Both the position numbers and the translations under genes were made by a program. A DNA stretch of 64,000 bases from Toxorhynchites rutilus septentrionalis (taxonomy: Eukaryota > Arthropoda > Insecta > Diptera > Culicidae): contig NC_073745.1 of assembly GCF_029784135.1 (NCBI RefSeq), positions 59,346,784 to 59,410,783 on the forward strand, read 5' to 3'. The notes under the pieces were generated by a model. It was not told the origin of the DNA, made no database searches, and was given only the letters and a program-made list of their open reading frames with translations. Shown here piece by piece: positions 10,304 to 21,177 of the stretch. Each line of letters starts with the position of its first letter. The first letter of the stretch is position 1.

Positions 10304-11318
10304 TCAATATGAAGAAAAAATCTGTGGAGAGTCATCGCATTTTGATTGAAGTTTATGGTTTCTATGCTCCAACTGAGCGAACATTTCAGACGAGGTCTGC
10401 ACGGTTTGAAAGTGGTAAATTTCACTTGGAAGACAAAGAACGTTCCGGACCGCCAAAAAGTTTGAAGATGAAGAATTGGAGGCTTTACTCGATCAAGATC
10501 CGTCACAAACGCAACAAGAACTTGCAGATACACTTGGAGTAGCTCAGCAAACCATATCCGATCGTTTAAAATCAATTGGTATGATCCGAAAGATAGGACA
10601 ATGGGTGCCGTATGAATTGAAGCCACGAGACGTCAAACGCCGTTTTATCACGTGCGAACAACTGCTCCTACGGCATAAAAGAAAGGTTTTTCTGCATCGA
10701 ATCATTACTGGCGATGAAAAGTGGGTCCATTACAACAATCCTAAACGTCGGGTAACGTATGGATACCTCGGGCGTGCATCGGCCAGAAAGTTATGCTGTC
10801 CATTTGGTGGGACCAGCTGGGTGTGGTGTACTATGAGCTGCTAAAACCGAATGAAACCATTACGGGGGACCTCTACCGACGACAATTGATGCGTTTGAGC
10901 CGTCCACTGAAGGAAAAACGGCCCCAATACGAGCAAGGACACGATAAAGTTATTTTGCAGCACAACAATGCTCGGCCGCACGAAACCGGTCAAAACATAC
11001 TTGGAAACACTGAAATGAGAGGTCCTATCCCAACCTCCCAACCACCGTATTCTCCAGACATTGCTCAGTCCGATTACTACTTTTTTGGATCGACGCAACA
11101 TGACCTGGTTGACCAGCACTTCTCCAATTTTGATGAAGACAAAAATTGGATCGATTCGTGGTTAGCCGAGAAACCGGCCGATTATTTCCGCAAAAAATAA
11201 TTGTCAGAAAGATGGGAAAAAGTTGTGACTAGCGATGAGCAATACTTTGAATGTTAAATTTGTAACCATTTTTGCAGAATAAAGCTTTAATTTTTGAAAA
11301 AAATTTATGAAACTTACC
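10304..11318 (+). pseudogene. mariner transposase (DD34D), decayed
   Basis: The frame starts near a plausible original Met (10308) with KKKSVESHRILIEVYG. A helix-turn-helix part (TQQELADTLGVAQQT) and the WVPYEL linker motif follow, then TGDEKW with the first catalytic Asp. The expected second Asp in HDNARPH is Asn here (HNNARPH). The third Asp is kept in YSPDIAQSDY. The coding sequence runs through three frames, so at least two frameshifts separate the parts, and the C-terminus breaks near 11200. Neither TIR is clear. The sequence resembles the mellifera subfamily, from memory of that family. Confidence 0.8.
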
Positions 11319-11419
11319 GGTACCGGTACTATTAATAATGACAGCTTGTGAAACCGTCGGAAGGCCGTTGAATGTATTTTACACCCCCACCGTGGCCTGT
11401 CATTGCAAGAGCCGCGCGG

Positions 11420-11569
11420 TGCCTCAGGGTACCATAGAAAACCTTGATAAACATTATGGTGACTCTGCACTTCCAATTAAAACAGTCTATAAGTGGTTAC
11501 AAAAAATCGGAGTAGCCATATGGGCATAAGTGTCGCTGAACGATCTGGACACCCTGTTGAGGTTACTAC
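11420..11569 (+). pseudogene. second mariner transposase, N-terminal part upstream of the gypsy insertion
   Basis: Translation gives ENLDKHYGDSALP, WLQKIG and SGHPVEVTT, the paired-type N-terminal DNA-binding region of a mariner. The reading then breaks at the gypsy 5' LTR and resumes in frame at 16323 with TTPEIIDKIHDM. The duplicated ACTAC encodes the overlap, which proves that the retroelement landed inside this transposase gene. Small frameshifts are present on this side too. Confidence 0.75.
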
Positions 11570-11689
11570 TGTAGTAGGCATGAATCGGAGTAGGCTGCAA
11601 TGTAAACATAAGCAGGCGTTGAAATAAATTCTCTCTCTTGTATCGTACTTCTTGACCGAGAAGGCTGTGTTTTATTTAGCTCTGTTACA
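11570..11689 (+). repeat. 5' LTR (120 bp)
   Basis: It starts TGTAGTAGGCATG and ends CTCTGTTACA. At 120 bp it is among the shortest LTRs expected for Ty3/gypsy. AAATAAATTC in the middle is a possible polyadenylation signal. The first two and last two bases (TG..CA) and the flanking ACTAC fix the boundary. Confidence 0.92.
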
Positions 11690-11690
11690 T

Positions 11691-11704
11691 TGGCGACGAG
11701 GATA
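11691..11704 (+). other. candidate primer-binding site
   Basis: TGGCGACGAGGATA starts one base after the LTR, the correct place for minus-strand priming. The TGG start fits pairing with a CCA tRNA 3' end. I cannot name the tRNA without a search. Confidence 0.6.
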
Positions 11705-12128
11705 AACGACAGTGAAAAAAAGGTGAAATACAGAAATTGAAGATGTCGATGGTAAATATTATTAAAATTAATTAATTTGTTCAATCGCCTGGAAAAAAAG
11801 GGAAAATTTCCAGACTATTTGTGAATTAAAAAAGATAAGCGAAGGGAACTTGCAGTTCTAGTCCGCATATAAAAGACATAGGGAATGTATTGTCATTCCA
11901 GCCTGCTCTCAAATGAAGAAAGCGAAGAGGATTCATGGAAAATCCTAGTCCGCTTGTGAAAATGATAGGGAAGTGAATTCCAGTCCATTTTCAAAGACGT
12001 AGAGGGTTAAAAATGATCCTAGTCCGTCAGTAGAAAATCACGGAAACAAATGTTTGGAAATTTTCACCAGTTGCTATGACAACATGTTTCCAGGAGCATA
12101 AAGCAATGAAGACTTGACTCGAATTTGA

Positions 12129-13046
12129 TTGCAGTTAAATTTCAACATAACCCCATTCACTGAGACGGGTGATGGTTTCACATTGTCTCGTTGGGAAGCA
12201 TGGAAAGACCAGTTCGTGGCATACCTGGCCCTAAAAGCGGTTGACGATCATGAAGAAATGTATAAAGCGCTGATGTGTTTTGGTGACGCAGACGTAAGGA
12301 AAGTAGCGCAAAACACCTGTACTACAGAGGGCTGTGTGCTGGATAATCGATATCGGGCAGCCATGGAAATCTTGGACAACCATTATTCTCCCCGAATGAC
12401 TCTGCGCTACGAGCGATTTAGGTTTCGCCAAATACAGTTCCTATCTGACGAGAAACTCGACCAATTTGCAATTCGGCTATGATCCCAGGCGAAGCTTTGT
12501 GCATTTGGTGAACAAACAGATTCGATGATCATGGATCAAATTGTATACGCTACCAATGGAGACGACAAACTGAGAGCAAAATATCTCGAAGCTGATACAT
12601 CACTGGAAGAGTTGCTAAAAATTGGTCGGACTTATGAATCCGTGAAGTCACAAATTCATGAACTACGCGAAGTACGTACGCCGAACAAACCAGAAGAATT
12701 GAATGTTGTGAAAAAGTTTCAAACGTCATGTACAAGGTATTCCGGAGATCATTTCCAAACGGATCGGAAATACCCTGCCCGTAACTCACGTTGTAATTTA
12801 TGCAGACAATTGGGACATTATGCACGGTGCTGCCGTGGAACACGTAGGGAACCCAATCAATTTGAGCGGGAGGATAGAAGTTATCGAGATGTTAGAAAGA
12901 AATTTGATCAGAAATTAAAATTCGTGCGCGAGGTAGATGATGTCACCAACAACGTTGAGGTTCGTGAATTATTCCACCTTCGTGGTAAGCGAAGCGTGGA
13001 AGGCTCTGTTGGGGCCTTCCAGATTTGTTGTGGACACCGGAGCTGA
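12129..13046 (+). pseudogene. gypsy gag (interrupted by one stop)
   Basis: A Met at 12129 opens a 305-residue frame if one stop, TGA at 12480-12482 (residue 118), is ignored; the frame is otherwise continuous. The first two thirds are a capsid-like helical region (SRWEAWKDQFVAYL). Around residues 222-235 lies a zinc knuckle CNLCRQLGHYARCC (CX2CX4HX4C), which binds RNA in nucleocapsid. The frame overlaps the protease frame by about 110 bases, and the protease lies in the +1 frame, so the wild-type element either used frameshifting or this copy has an indel. The stop alone would abolish Gag in this copy. Confidence 0.85.
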
Positions 13047-13339
13047 CGAAGATGTGCTTAGTGAAGAAGATTGGAAAACACTCAAACGGATTGGGTTTAT
13101 CGCGTCTGATGTGAGAAAGGGCAGCAACAAGGTGTTTCAAGCTTACGGATCACAGGAACCTTTAACGGTACTCGGTGAAGTAGATGCGGAAGTCAAAATA
13201 GGTGACGTCAGCTGCCATACGACTTTATTCGTGATACAGAATGGAAAATGCTCTTTGCTGTGTGGAAGTTCTGCAGAAAAATTGGGGTTAGTCAAGTTTC
13301 TACAAGCCGTGTCTACCCAGGGTTTACCTTATATTAAAG
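12937..13339 (+). CDS. gypsy aspartic protease (5' part of pol)
   Basis: The frame contains the retroviral-type aspartyl protease active site FVVDTGADEDVL, catalytic Asp at 13033-13035, followed by a flap-like region and the LLCGSS segment typical of the domain end. The natural start is unclear because pol is probably made as a Gag fusion. At 13339 the frame runs into an 80-nt segment bounded by GT and AG (13340-13419). Removing it joins this frame exactly to the reverse transcriptase frame. Without removal the frame ends at 13347. Confidence 0.8.
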
Positions 13340-13419
13340 GTAAATAATTCGTATTTCAATAATAACATTAGTTAATATTCCATATTAATTGAACTAAATA
13401 TATGTGTTTAACCATTCAG
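13340..13419 (+). other. 80-nt intron-like segment between protease and RT
   Basis: It begins GTAAATAA and ends TTTAACCATTCAG, with a branch-point-like GAACTAAAT 20-30 bases before the end. It is AT-rich and contains in-frame stops. The frame upstream leaves one base over and the frame downstream needs two, so excision keeps the reading frame although 80 is not a multiple of three. Seen directly: the boundaries and frame. Inferred: that it is spliced. Confidence 0.5.
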
Positions 13420-14965
13420 AAATGTGTGCATCGATAAAAATAGACAGGTCTATCCCTCCAGTAAGACAAGCTTATCGACGTATTCCCATTCCTCTTGAAG
13501 AGCTTACGCTTCTTAAGCTGAAGGAGTTAGAAAGTCAAGGTATCATTGAGAGAGTCTATGAAGCATCTGAATGGGTGTCTCCGATGCTTGTGAAAAGGAA
13601 AAGCGTGGATGAAGTGAGAATTATTATCGATTTACGTGAAGCAAATAAGGCGATTGTTAGGGAGGTGCATCCGCTACCAACAATGGAACAAATGATTTGT
13701 AAACTTAAAGGTAGTGTGATTTTTACTAAGCTTGACGTAAAACAAGCATTTCATCAGTTGCTACTAAGAGAAGATTGCAGATACATCACGACTTTCATCA
13801 CACCTCTTGGATTGATGCGATATAAGAGACTGTTGTTCGGTCTGTCAGCTGCACCAGAGCTGTTCCAGAAATGCATGGAAACCATTCTTGGTGACTTTCC
13901 TTGGATAATCATTTTCATCGATGATATTTTAATTTTTGCTCCTAACATTGAAATTCAGAAACTACGAACAGAGCAGGTTAGGAAGCGTCTTAAGGAGAAA
14001 AATGTCCTTCTTAATGAAGCTAAATCTGTAGAAAATGTAACTCAGATAGATTTCCTGGGATTCCATCTATCAGCAGAGGGGGTGAAGGTATCGAATGAAA
14101 AGATAGAAGCTATTACCAAATTCCGAGAACCCAAATCAACTGAAGAGCTCAGGAGTTTTTTGGGACTGGTTACATTTGTTAATCGGTACATTCCTAATTT
14201 ATCTACTATTTCACAACCGCTCAACATCCTTACTAGAAAAGGCACACCATTTGTGTGGAATGATAACCACCAACAAGCGTTTGAATCATTGAAAATGATC
14301 TTGAGTAAGAATGAAACGCTTGCGTTCTTTGACCCAGCGTTAGAAACATTTTTAATTGCTGATGCTAGCCCGGTTGGATTAGGCGCCGTACTTTTTCAAA
14401 AATCACGCGAAGGAGAATTCAAAGCAATAAGCTATGCCTCTAAGACGTTATCAGAAGTTGAAAGGCGTTACGCCCAAACTGAACGAGAAGCCTTAGCTCT
14501 AGTTTGGGCACCAGAGAAGTTTTATTATTTCTTGTTCGGAAAATTCTTTTGGTTGATCACAGATCATAAACCACTAGTCTCAATATTTGGAGATAAAGCC
14601 AAACCATGTGCTAGAATTGAGAGGTGGAAGTTTCGGTTAATGTCATATGATTATAAGGTCATATATCGTCCGGGTAAATTAAATATTGCGGACCCTTTTT
14701 CCAGGCTTTATGACGACAGTACCTTCACTGCGAATAGTTTCGATGAAGAAAGTGAGAGGATTATTCAACTTGTTTCAACCGATTCCTGTCCGATTGCTGT
14801 TTCACTATCAGAAATAACAGAAGCAACCAAAAACGATCCAGAGATTAGAGAACTGATCTACTGGCTACCATACTCTGTGAAACGGTGGCCGAAAATATTG
14901 AATCGATACAAGTTGATAGTAAACGATCTTTCGACTGATGGTAAAATCGTATTAAAGTTATCCCT
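13420..14965 (+). CDS. gypsy reverse transcriptase and RNase H
   Basis: Palm motifs appear in order: KLDVKQAFHQL with the first catalytic Asp, LFGLSAAPELFQ, and FIDDILIF, a YxDD-type box with Phe in place of Tyr. The connection and RNase H follow: LIADASPVGLGAVLFQ (Asp), TEREALALVWA (Glu) and ITDHKPL (Asp), all catalytic residues kept. The open frame begins at an ATG inside the intron-like segment (13404), but homology starts after 13420. The frame is intact to about 14960 and then shifts relative to integrase, with a nominal end at 15029. The RT copies the element RNA; RNase H removes the template. Confidence 0.92.
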
Positions 14966-14971
14966 CAAATT

Positions 14972-16135
14972 TTGCATCGACGCATGCTGCAGCTCGCTCA
15001 TGAACCTCATCTCGGAATTGACGCTATGAAGAAACGACTCAGGCAAAAAGTTTGGAGGATTCGTATTGATAGAATGGTTACAGATTACGTTAATTCTTGT
15101 AATGGTTACCTTCTTGTTTCGGAGCCAGATACTGAACCAATGTGCAGAACAATCATTCCTAATGGACCTTGGCGTAAATTAGCACTCGATTTTACTGAGG
15201 TCTCAAATGGAATTCACTTACTTGTTCTAGTAGATTATTACTCAAGATATCCCGAAATTGAAATCATGACATCAACAACTGCACGATTAACAGTTCATCG
15301 ACTACGAATGATATTTGCAAGGTTTGGATATCCAGAACAAATAGTTTGTGATAACGGCCCACCCTTTTGTTCAGAGGAATTTGTGAATTTTTGCAAATTC
15401 AATAATATAACCATCAATCATTCAGTTCCATACGCGCCATTTCAGAATGGCCTGGTAGAAAGATATAATAGATCGCTGCTAAAAACAATACGGATCAGTA
15501 CTGCCGCAGGTCGTGACTGGAAAAATGATTTATATGATTATTTATTAGCGTATCGGAACACACCACATTCCATAACAAATATGTCTCCAGCTATGTTGAT
15601 GTTTGGCAGAACCTTGAAGGATAAGATTCCTGAAATAAAGCATACAGAAGAAGATGTACACATTAAGGAGATGAAGGAAGCAGACAAAACTAAAAAGGAG
15701 AAAGGAAAGATATATGGTGACCAAAGAAGGCGTTCGAGACATTCCAGCATTGATGTTGGTGATCATGTCATTCTCAAGAATATGATAAAACGAAGTAAAC
15801 TGACGACTAATTTCAACCCCCAACCATACGTTGTAGTGCGGAAAAATGGGACAAGAATTACAGTGAAGAATCTATCCACGGGTGTAGAAATAGATAGACA
15901 TATCAATCATGCAAAATATTTAGTTTCTAACAAACCTTTGGAAAGTTCTATTAATACAGAATCTAACACCGGAGACGCGCTACTTGAAACCGGAAGGAAA
16001 TCGAAACCGTCAAGTATTGCTCATGAGACTATTGAGGAACTTCCAAGGGTACAAGCAACACGTAGCGGTCGTGAGAAACGAAGACCTGAAATTTTCAATG
16101 ACTACTTTCTATATAAGATTTCACGTTTAGAGTAA
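14972..16135 (+). CDS. gypsy integrase
   Basis: An HHCC zinc domain starts the frame: the two His are in LAHEPHLGI, but the second Cys of the CxxC pair is Tyr (CNGY), a likely inactivating change. The catalytic core has LALDFTEV (first Asp), CDNGPPF (second Asp) and GLVERYN (Glu) 35 residues later, giving DD35E. A C-terminal module with QPYVVVRKNG resembles the GPY/F domain. The frame differs by one base from RNase H, with the shift near 14950-14965, so this copy could not make an RT-integrase fusion. The frame ends at a stop 53 bases before the purine tract. Confidence 0.9.
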   Translation: MHRRMLQLAHEPHLGIDAMKKRLRQKVWRIRIDRMVTDYVNSCNGYLLVSEPDTEPMCRTIIPNGPWRKLALDFTEVSNGIHLLVLVDYYSRYPEIEIMTSTTARLTVHRLRMIFARFGYPEQIVCDNGPPFCSEEFVNFCKFNNITINHSVPYAPFQNGLVERYNRSLLKTIRISTAAGRDWKNDLYDYLLAYRNTPHSITNMSPAMLMFGRTLKDKIPEIKHTEEDVHIKEMKEADKTKKEKGKIYGDQRRRSRHSSIDVGDHVILKNMIKRSKLTTNFNPQPYVVVRKNGTRITVKNLSTGVEIDRHINHAKYLVSNKPLESSINTESNTGDALLETGRKSKPSSIAHETIEELPRVQATRSGREKRRPEIFNDYFLYKISRLE

Positions 16136-16188
16136 ATTGATGGTTTTCTGAAATTAATCGAATAATAAAAATTGTAAGAATCTAATTA

Positions 16189-16202
16189 AAATAAGGGAGG
16201 GA
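16189..16202 (+). other. polypurine tract
   Basis: AAATAAGGGAGGGA lies directly before the TG of the 3' LTR, where plus-strand synthesis is primed in LTR retrotransposons. Confidence 0.75.
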
Positions 16203-16322
16203 TGTAGTAGGCATGAACCGGAGTAGGCTGCAATGTAAACATAAGCAGACGTTGAAATAAATTCTCTCTCTTGTATCGTACCTCTTGACCGAGAAGGCTG
16301 TGTTTTATTTAGCTCTGTTACA
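16203..16322 (+). repeat. 3' LTR (120 bp)
   Basis: Identical to the 5' LTR except for three substitutions. It is followed at once by the ACTAC target duplication and the resumed mariner frame. Confidence 0.92.
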
Positions 16323-17145
16323 ACTACTCCAGAGATCATTGATAAAATCCATGATATGATGATGGATGACAGGAGAATGAAGGTGCGTGAAATTGCTATG
16401 GCTGTAGGCATCTCGAATGAACGGGTACATAATATTCTGCATCAACATATGGACATGACAAAGCTATCCGCAAGATGGGTGCCGCGATTGCGCACGCTTG
16501 ACCAAAATGACTCAAAAGGGAGATTTGCAGCTGTACCAGAAGAATCCGCAGAACTTCAAGCGTCATTTCGTCACTGTGAATGGAACATGAATACAATATT
16601 ATACTCGTGAGACATAAGAACCATCTAAACAATGGGTTACAAGGGGAAGTCTGCACCCAAAATGGTGAAGACCGTTCCTTTCGCCGAAAAGATTAGGGTG
16701 ACTGTCGCAAAGAATAATCTTCATCGACTATCTGGAAAAAGTAAAACCATTACAGGTGCATATTGTTAATCGTTACTGGACTGTTTGAAAACCCAGCTGC
16801 AAGAAAAACGCATACGATTGGTCCAAAAAAAAAGGATTTTTGCATCACGGCAACGCACCAGTTCACGCCTCAGCAGTTGTGGTATTGATATTAATGGAAT
16901 AGGGTTCCAACTCGTTTTAGATCCCCCTAATCTCCAGACTTGGATCCCTCGGAATACTATTTGATCCACAATTTGAAGAAATGGCTGGCGGGAAAAGATG
17001 TTAGTCTATGGAGGAAGTGATTGCAGAAACGAATAATTATTTTTCAGATTTGAACAAAAAATGTTGCAAAATAAAAAAGGTTTCCCCCAAACAATTTTGT
17101 TCAATTTTTTTTTAATTCTTGCGCGAACTTTTCGTACGACCCTCG
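16323..17145 (+). pseudogene. second mariner transposase, downstream part with 3' TIR
   Basis: The frame resumes as PEIIDKIHDM, then a helix-turn-helix with GISNERVHNILH and the linker WVPRL. Frameshifts and stops follow, with recognisable pieces SAPKMVKTVPFAEK, KTITGAYC and LQEKRIRL. The catalytic core around the first and second Asp is lost or scrambled. The end at 17145 (GCGCGAACTTTTCGTACGAC then CCTCG) is a mariner-type TIR whose inverse starts CGAGGGTCGTACG. The matching left TIR is not preserved. Confidence 0.75.
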
Positions 17146-18003
17146 TGATAGGTCTTATCTCGTGTCATATACCCATATTGCAATAGACCTGGGTCTGTCT
17201 TATAATACTCGACAATGTTTTTTTTATCCCATAATATGTGTAATATATGAAAACAGCATACTTTCTGAACACGGTTACCATAAATACTCATAAACACCCT
17301 TTACGGCACTCATTCACGAAGCGCACCGCACCAAGGTCGCTGTAATTATTCGCCGACACGCAAATCACTTCGATTTGTCCGGTCGACTATCGAGGACCCC
17401 TCTCAAGTGCGAATCTACTTAAATGGACACCTGCAGTCAATAAGTTCATCATCGCATTCAATCAAAACTCCTTTGCATCAATGTACTCGCCAAAGGGCGC
17501 CACTTCCCGTCTAAAGACCTCGAACCTCGCATTGACGAGCAAATCGTCGGAATGCAATTTGCATTCCGACTCCTTTTCAGAACCAAAACAATTGAATATG
17601 ACAAGGGGTAGAAAATGGCTTTCATAAAAATGACATCACAAGTTCGTGTTATTGGCATAATAAATTTTTCCGCTGGTCCGCTGGCTGTCATCTCATCTCA
17701 GAAACGTTACTAAACATGAACATTGAGCGATTGAAACATTGAGATAGCCATCCTCAGCACCTGTTGGATTTTATTTTTCGTGGATTTTGCGTGTTGCACG
17801 GTTCAAAACGTGAGAAGATTGTTGTTCAAAATAGAGAAGCATGAAGGACGAACACATCGCCGAGGCGATCTTATGAATTGGGCAAATGCTTACATGCTAG
17901 CGTGTGGAATAAACGTTGGAGGAATGTATTCGAGCAGATAAATCTGATCAGTATTTTGTTGTGCGGATTGAGCATGTCTAATTTAATTCCAACTTCGAAT
18001 TTG
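17146..18003. other. spacer with one perfect palindrome
   Basis: No gene recognised. At 17546-17570 GTCGGAATGCAA is followed by one T and its exact inverse complement. Open frames up to 77 codons have no domain. Confidence 0.4.
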
Positions 18004-19040
18004 CACTGAGAGGAATAGTTAGTAAATACGACGAATTTTTTGGTACATGTTACCAATTCTCTAGTCATTTTCTACCCTACTAATCATTGGTACATATTAC
18101 GAAAGAAAAATGGTAGGCACAAACGTCAAACAAACTACGATTTGTTGGTCCAACATTGGTGCAATATCAGTGAAAATTTTGCTTCTCATTTGTGAGAGAT
18201 AATCATCAGGGATAATAAAAATGTTTTTTTAAAAATTATTTTTAATTTGAAAAATTCTATTTGATTACATTTAACTCCACATACTTAGAATACATTATAA
18301 TAATAATATATAACTTATTCTATGAGCAGCGTACACGAGGAAAGTTCCCGTTCATCGTTCTGTTGCATCGCTCTAGTTAGCATTATGTAGGGAGTGTCGG
18401 TAGCACCAAGGCGCCTAGAAGTATATACTAAGGTGGGCCAACTTGCTAAAACCACTCTTCAGCCATCTTGGAAGTCTACTGTGTTTTGTTTGTAAACAAA
18501 ACACAATACGCTATTGCCGAAGCTCGCTCGTGATCAGTCTGTCTCTTTCACGCTACAAGCAAATAATTCCCCTTCTGCTTTCCTCCGTGCTGTTTTCATA
18601 TACCGCTCCCCTAACCAACTTAGTGACGAAACGGCCTCACCTAGTACCATAGACCCGTCTTGGGTAGCACCAGCACGTTTCATCCGCATTTTGTTCTCTC
18701 GTGTCTCTATGAAGAAAAGAAATACATATGTTAATAATATTAAATATGTATATATGTAATGAAACGTAACATCAAAAAAATGCTTACCTCCGAATCGCTT
18801 CATCTCCAAAATAGAAATGGCGATTTGCAAAGTGCGCACATCACAGATGTTAGGTATGACAAAAAAACAAAGTTACTAATGGTATGAAGTAAAATCTACG
18901 AATCTCTGGTAGGAACGTTCATTGCGTCTGACATCGCTTTTACGCAATTTTGGTAATATTTACAAAACATTTGTATAATTTACCAATGTTTTGGCTACTA
19001 AAGATTTGGTAGCTGCTTTTACTAAACTATTTCTCCAGTG
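18004..19040. mobile_element. non-autonomous DNA element with degenerate TIRs
   Basis: The left end CACTGAGAGGAATAGTTAGT and the inverse of the right end (CACTGGAGAAATAGTTTAGT) match over the first 20 bases or so with few differences. Both ends also carry TTGGTA-type words further in. The interior has a 12-bp inverted repeat around 18480-18505 (TGTGTTTTGTTT) and several 60-100-codon open frames without domains. The target duplication is not clear. Superfamily unknown. Confidence 0.45.
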
Positions 19041-19659
19041 TGGAGATTACGCTCAATCAAAGATGTTGTAGCGTTGTAACTTATATACAGTGTAGGTGAC
19101 CACAGAATTCATCTGTAATGGGGGGTTAATTTTTTTTCATCTGTACTCTTACCTCCAAAAATCATTCAAAAATTTGTTGCATAGAAAAATCTGGTTTATT
19201 AGCATAAACAATATTACTCTAGCATCAAATAGCTCATTTGTTTGACGATGCTTATCGATACATAAATATTCTTGCAAAACTTAGGCTTCATAGTTTCAGT
19301 TATTGAAACTTTGGAGCTACCCACACTGTTCAATCAAATGTTTTGAAATTTATATCACGTTCATCGTGTCATTGTTGAGCCGATTCAGAAGCTTTTATTT
19401 GTTGTTATTATATATATATCTGAAACGCTTGTCGGAGAGTGAGGCATGGTAAGAATATTTGAAACAAGGCATCAAACCGCCACGAATTTATACGAAACGT
19501 GTTTTTTTCCTGATTTTTCAGTATTTTCCGGGCTTTTTTGCACGTTTCCCAATATCCTGACAAACACTAAATTTTGCCTGATTTTTCAGGAATGATTCTA
19601 ATTTTTCTTGATTTTTTTACATTTTACTTTATCAGAATGAAAATTATCTGTACTAAATA
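19041..19659. other. AT-rich spacer
   Basis: A short TA tract lies near 19408-19419, and CCTGATTTTTCA is repeated at 19509 and 19578. No gene seen. Confidence 0.4.
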
Positions 19660-20331
19660 CCGTTCTGAATCATATTTCGGACGCTCACGGCACATGATGC
19701 AGAAAACAGATCTAAGCTTTATGCTCAGGTATTATTTGAGTGATATTTTCAATTTGTGCAATTTGGTTGGTTCAGGTCAATCACGGAGAGCAACTACGAA
19801 TTGTACAGTCTACCCAAGCTCAAACTCAAGCTCTACTTTGGTACCTATTTGATTGAAAACATAAAAAAATCATCGAATAAAATGCTTTTCAAATGAAGCA
19901 AACTTCGGACACTAAATCAAATTTCGGACAGATTGAATTCAAATTTCGGACACTTTATTTTGTAATTTTTTGCACGAAAATTACATTACACTTGATTATA
20001 TTTTATAATCAACTGCGAAACACTTACCAAGCAATCACAGTAAACTGTTACCGATGATGAGAACTGATGAAACACGTGAGAAATTTATTATTTATTATTT
20101 ATTCTACGTGCTCACGCTAAGCAAAACGTCAAACACAAACGATAATGAGTAGTGTTGTCAGATTTTTGCCGATTATGTTATAATTCAAATGTAGTTCTCA
20201 TATGAAATGATAGTGAAACCAAGGGATTACTCTAAAGAAGAAATTGTGACATTTATTTTATAGTTATATCATCAGTGCATTAAGCATTTCAAGATTTTGG
20301 AACAAAGTGTCCGAAATATGATACAGAACGG
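19660..20331. mobile_element. TA-flanked MITE (Tc1/mariner-like TIR)
   Basis: The left end CCGTTCTGAATCATATTTCG and the right end are inverted copies with one mismatch over 23 bp, and TA flanks both sides (19658-19659, 20332-20333). The word TTTCGGACA recurs several times inside, as in subterminal repeats. It contains the 79-bp module shared with 776-854. No transposase. Confidence 0.75.
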
Positions 20332-21177
20332 TATACCGAGATCCTGTCAAAGTATTCCTGGTTTGAAATGAGAACTGTAATAATAGCTTTCCGCAAATGT
20401 ATTCACAAATTCTCCAGATACACAACTGTATCTAACTGTCTTATCAATTGTTATAAATTGACTAAATAAGCTTTTCAAGAGTGAAAATCGCGAATTATTT
20501 TCACGCATAAATGTTTTCAGGCTTTTCAAAACAGTGCTAGATGCACATTCCGTAAATTCAGAATATCTGACGAATTAGAGAAATCATAACGAGATTAAGT
20601 TTAAAGAACGACATTATCTTCTATGATGTGTATGTACGAGTAGCCGTTTGATTATTGATGAATGAATACGTTTCAGAGTGAAACATAACACATGAGAAAC
20701 TATTTGAATTCAAAGTAATAAAATTTTATGCAACATTTGCTCGTCAGATTTGAAGTAGAATTAACTTTAATAGCGAATCTATAGTAAATATATCTAGAAT
20801 CGAATCATACAACGTCAAAATTTAAAAAAATATATAACAATTCATCCACTTATTTTATGAGTAAAGATTTATTGCAAAGTATGGACGATGCATTCAAATA
20901 AATCATTGAATATTGATTTCTCTGCAATTCGCTGCGGTGGTGTTATAGGTTTTTGGGAAACAATTTGAAGGATCAGAAAATCCCTTTAAAATTCTCACAA
21001 TGGAAAAAACGTTAAATCTCTAGCGTCACTGTAAATGAAACTTTTCCAATATAAGCTAATTTACATTAATTAAATTTTTCAAAATTTTATGATGCTTTTG
21101 TTTTTACAAACCTCCCGGACAATCCAACATAAGCTATCCTGATTTATTCCGGATTTTAATTTTAGTTGGTTAAAAAA
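20332..21177. other. AT-rich spacer, no gene
   Basis: I see no coding sequence, RNA gene or structured repeat. A run of six A just before 21178 is the target of the next HINE. Confidence 0.4.

Larger units (their letters stand above)
11570..16322 (+). mobile_element. nearly complete Ty3/gypsy LTR retrotransposon (4753 bp)
   Basis: Two 120-bp LTRs (TG..CA) in direct orientation flank gag and pol, with perfect 5-bp target duplications ACTAC at 11565-11569 and 16323-16327. The pol order protease, RT, RNase H, integrase is that of Ty3/gypsy, not copia. There is no env-like frame after integrase. The two LTRs differ at three positions out of 120, so the insertion is not brand new. One gag stop, a frameshift before integrase and a changed zinc ligand make this copy non-autonomous. 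It sits inside a mariner transposase. Confidence 0.92.
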
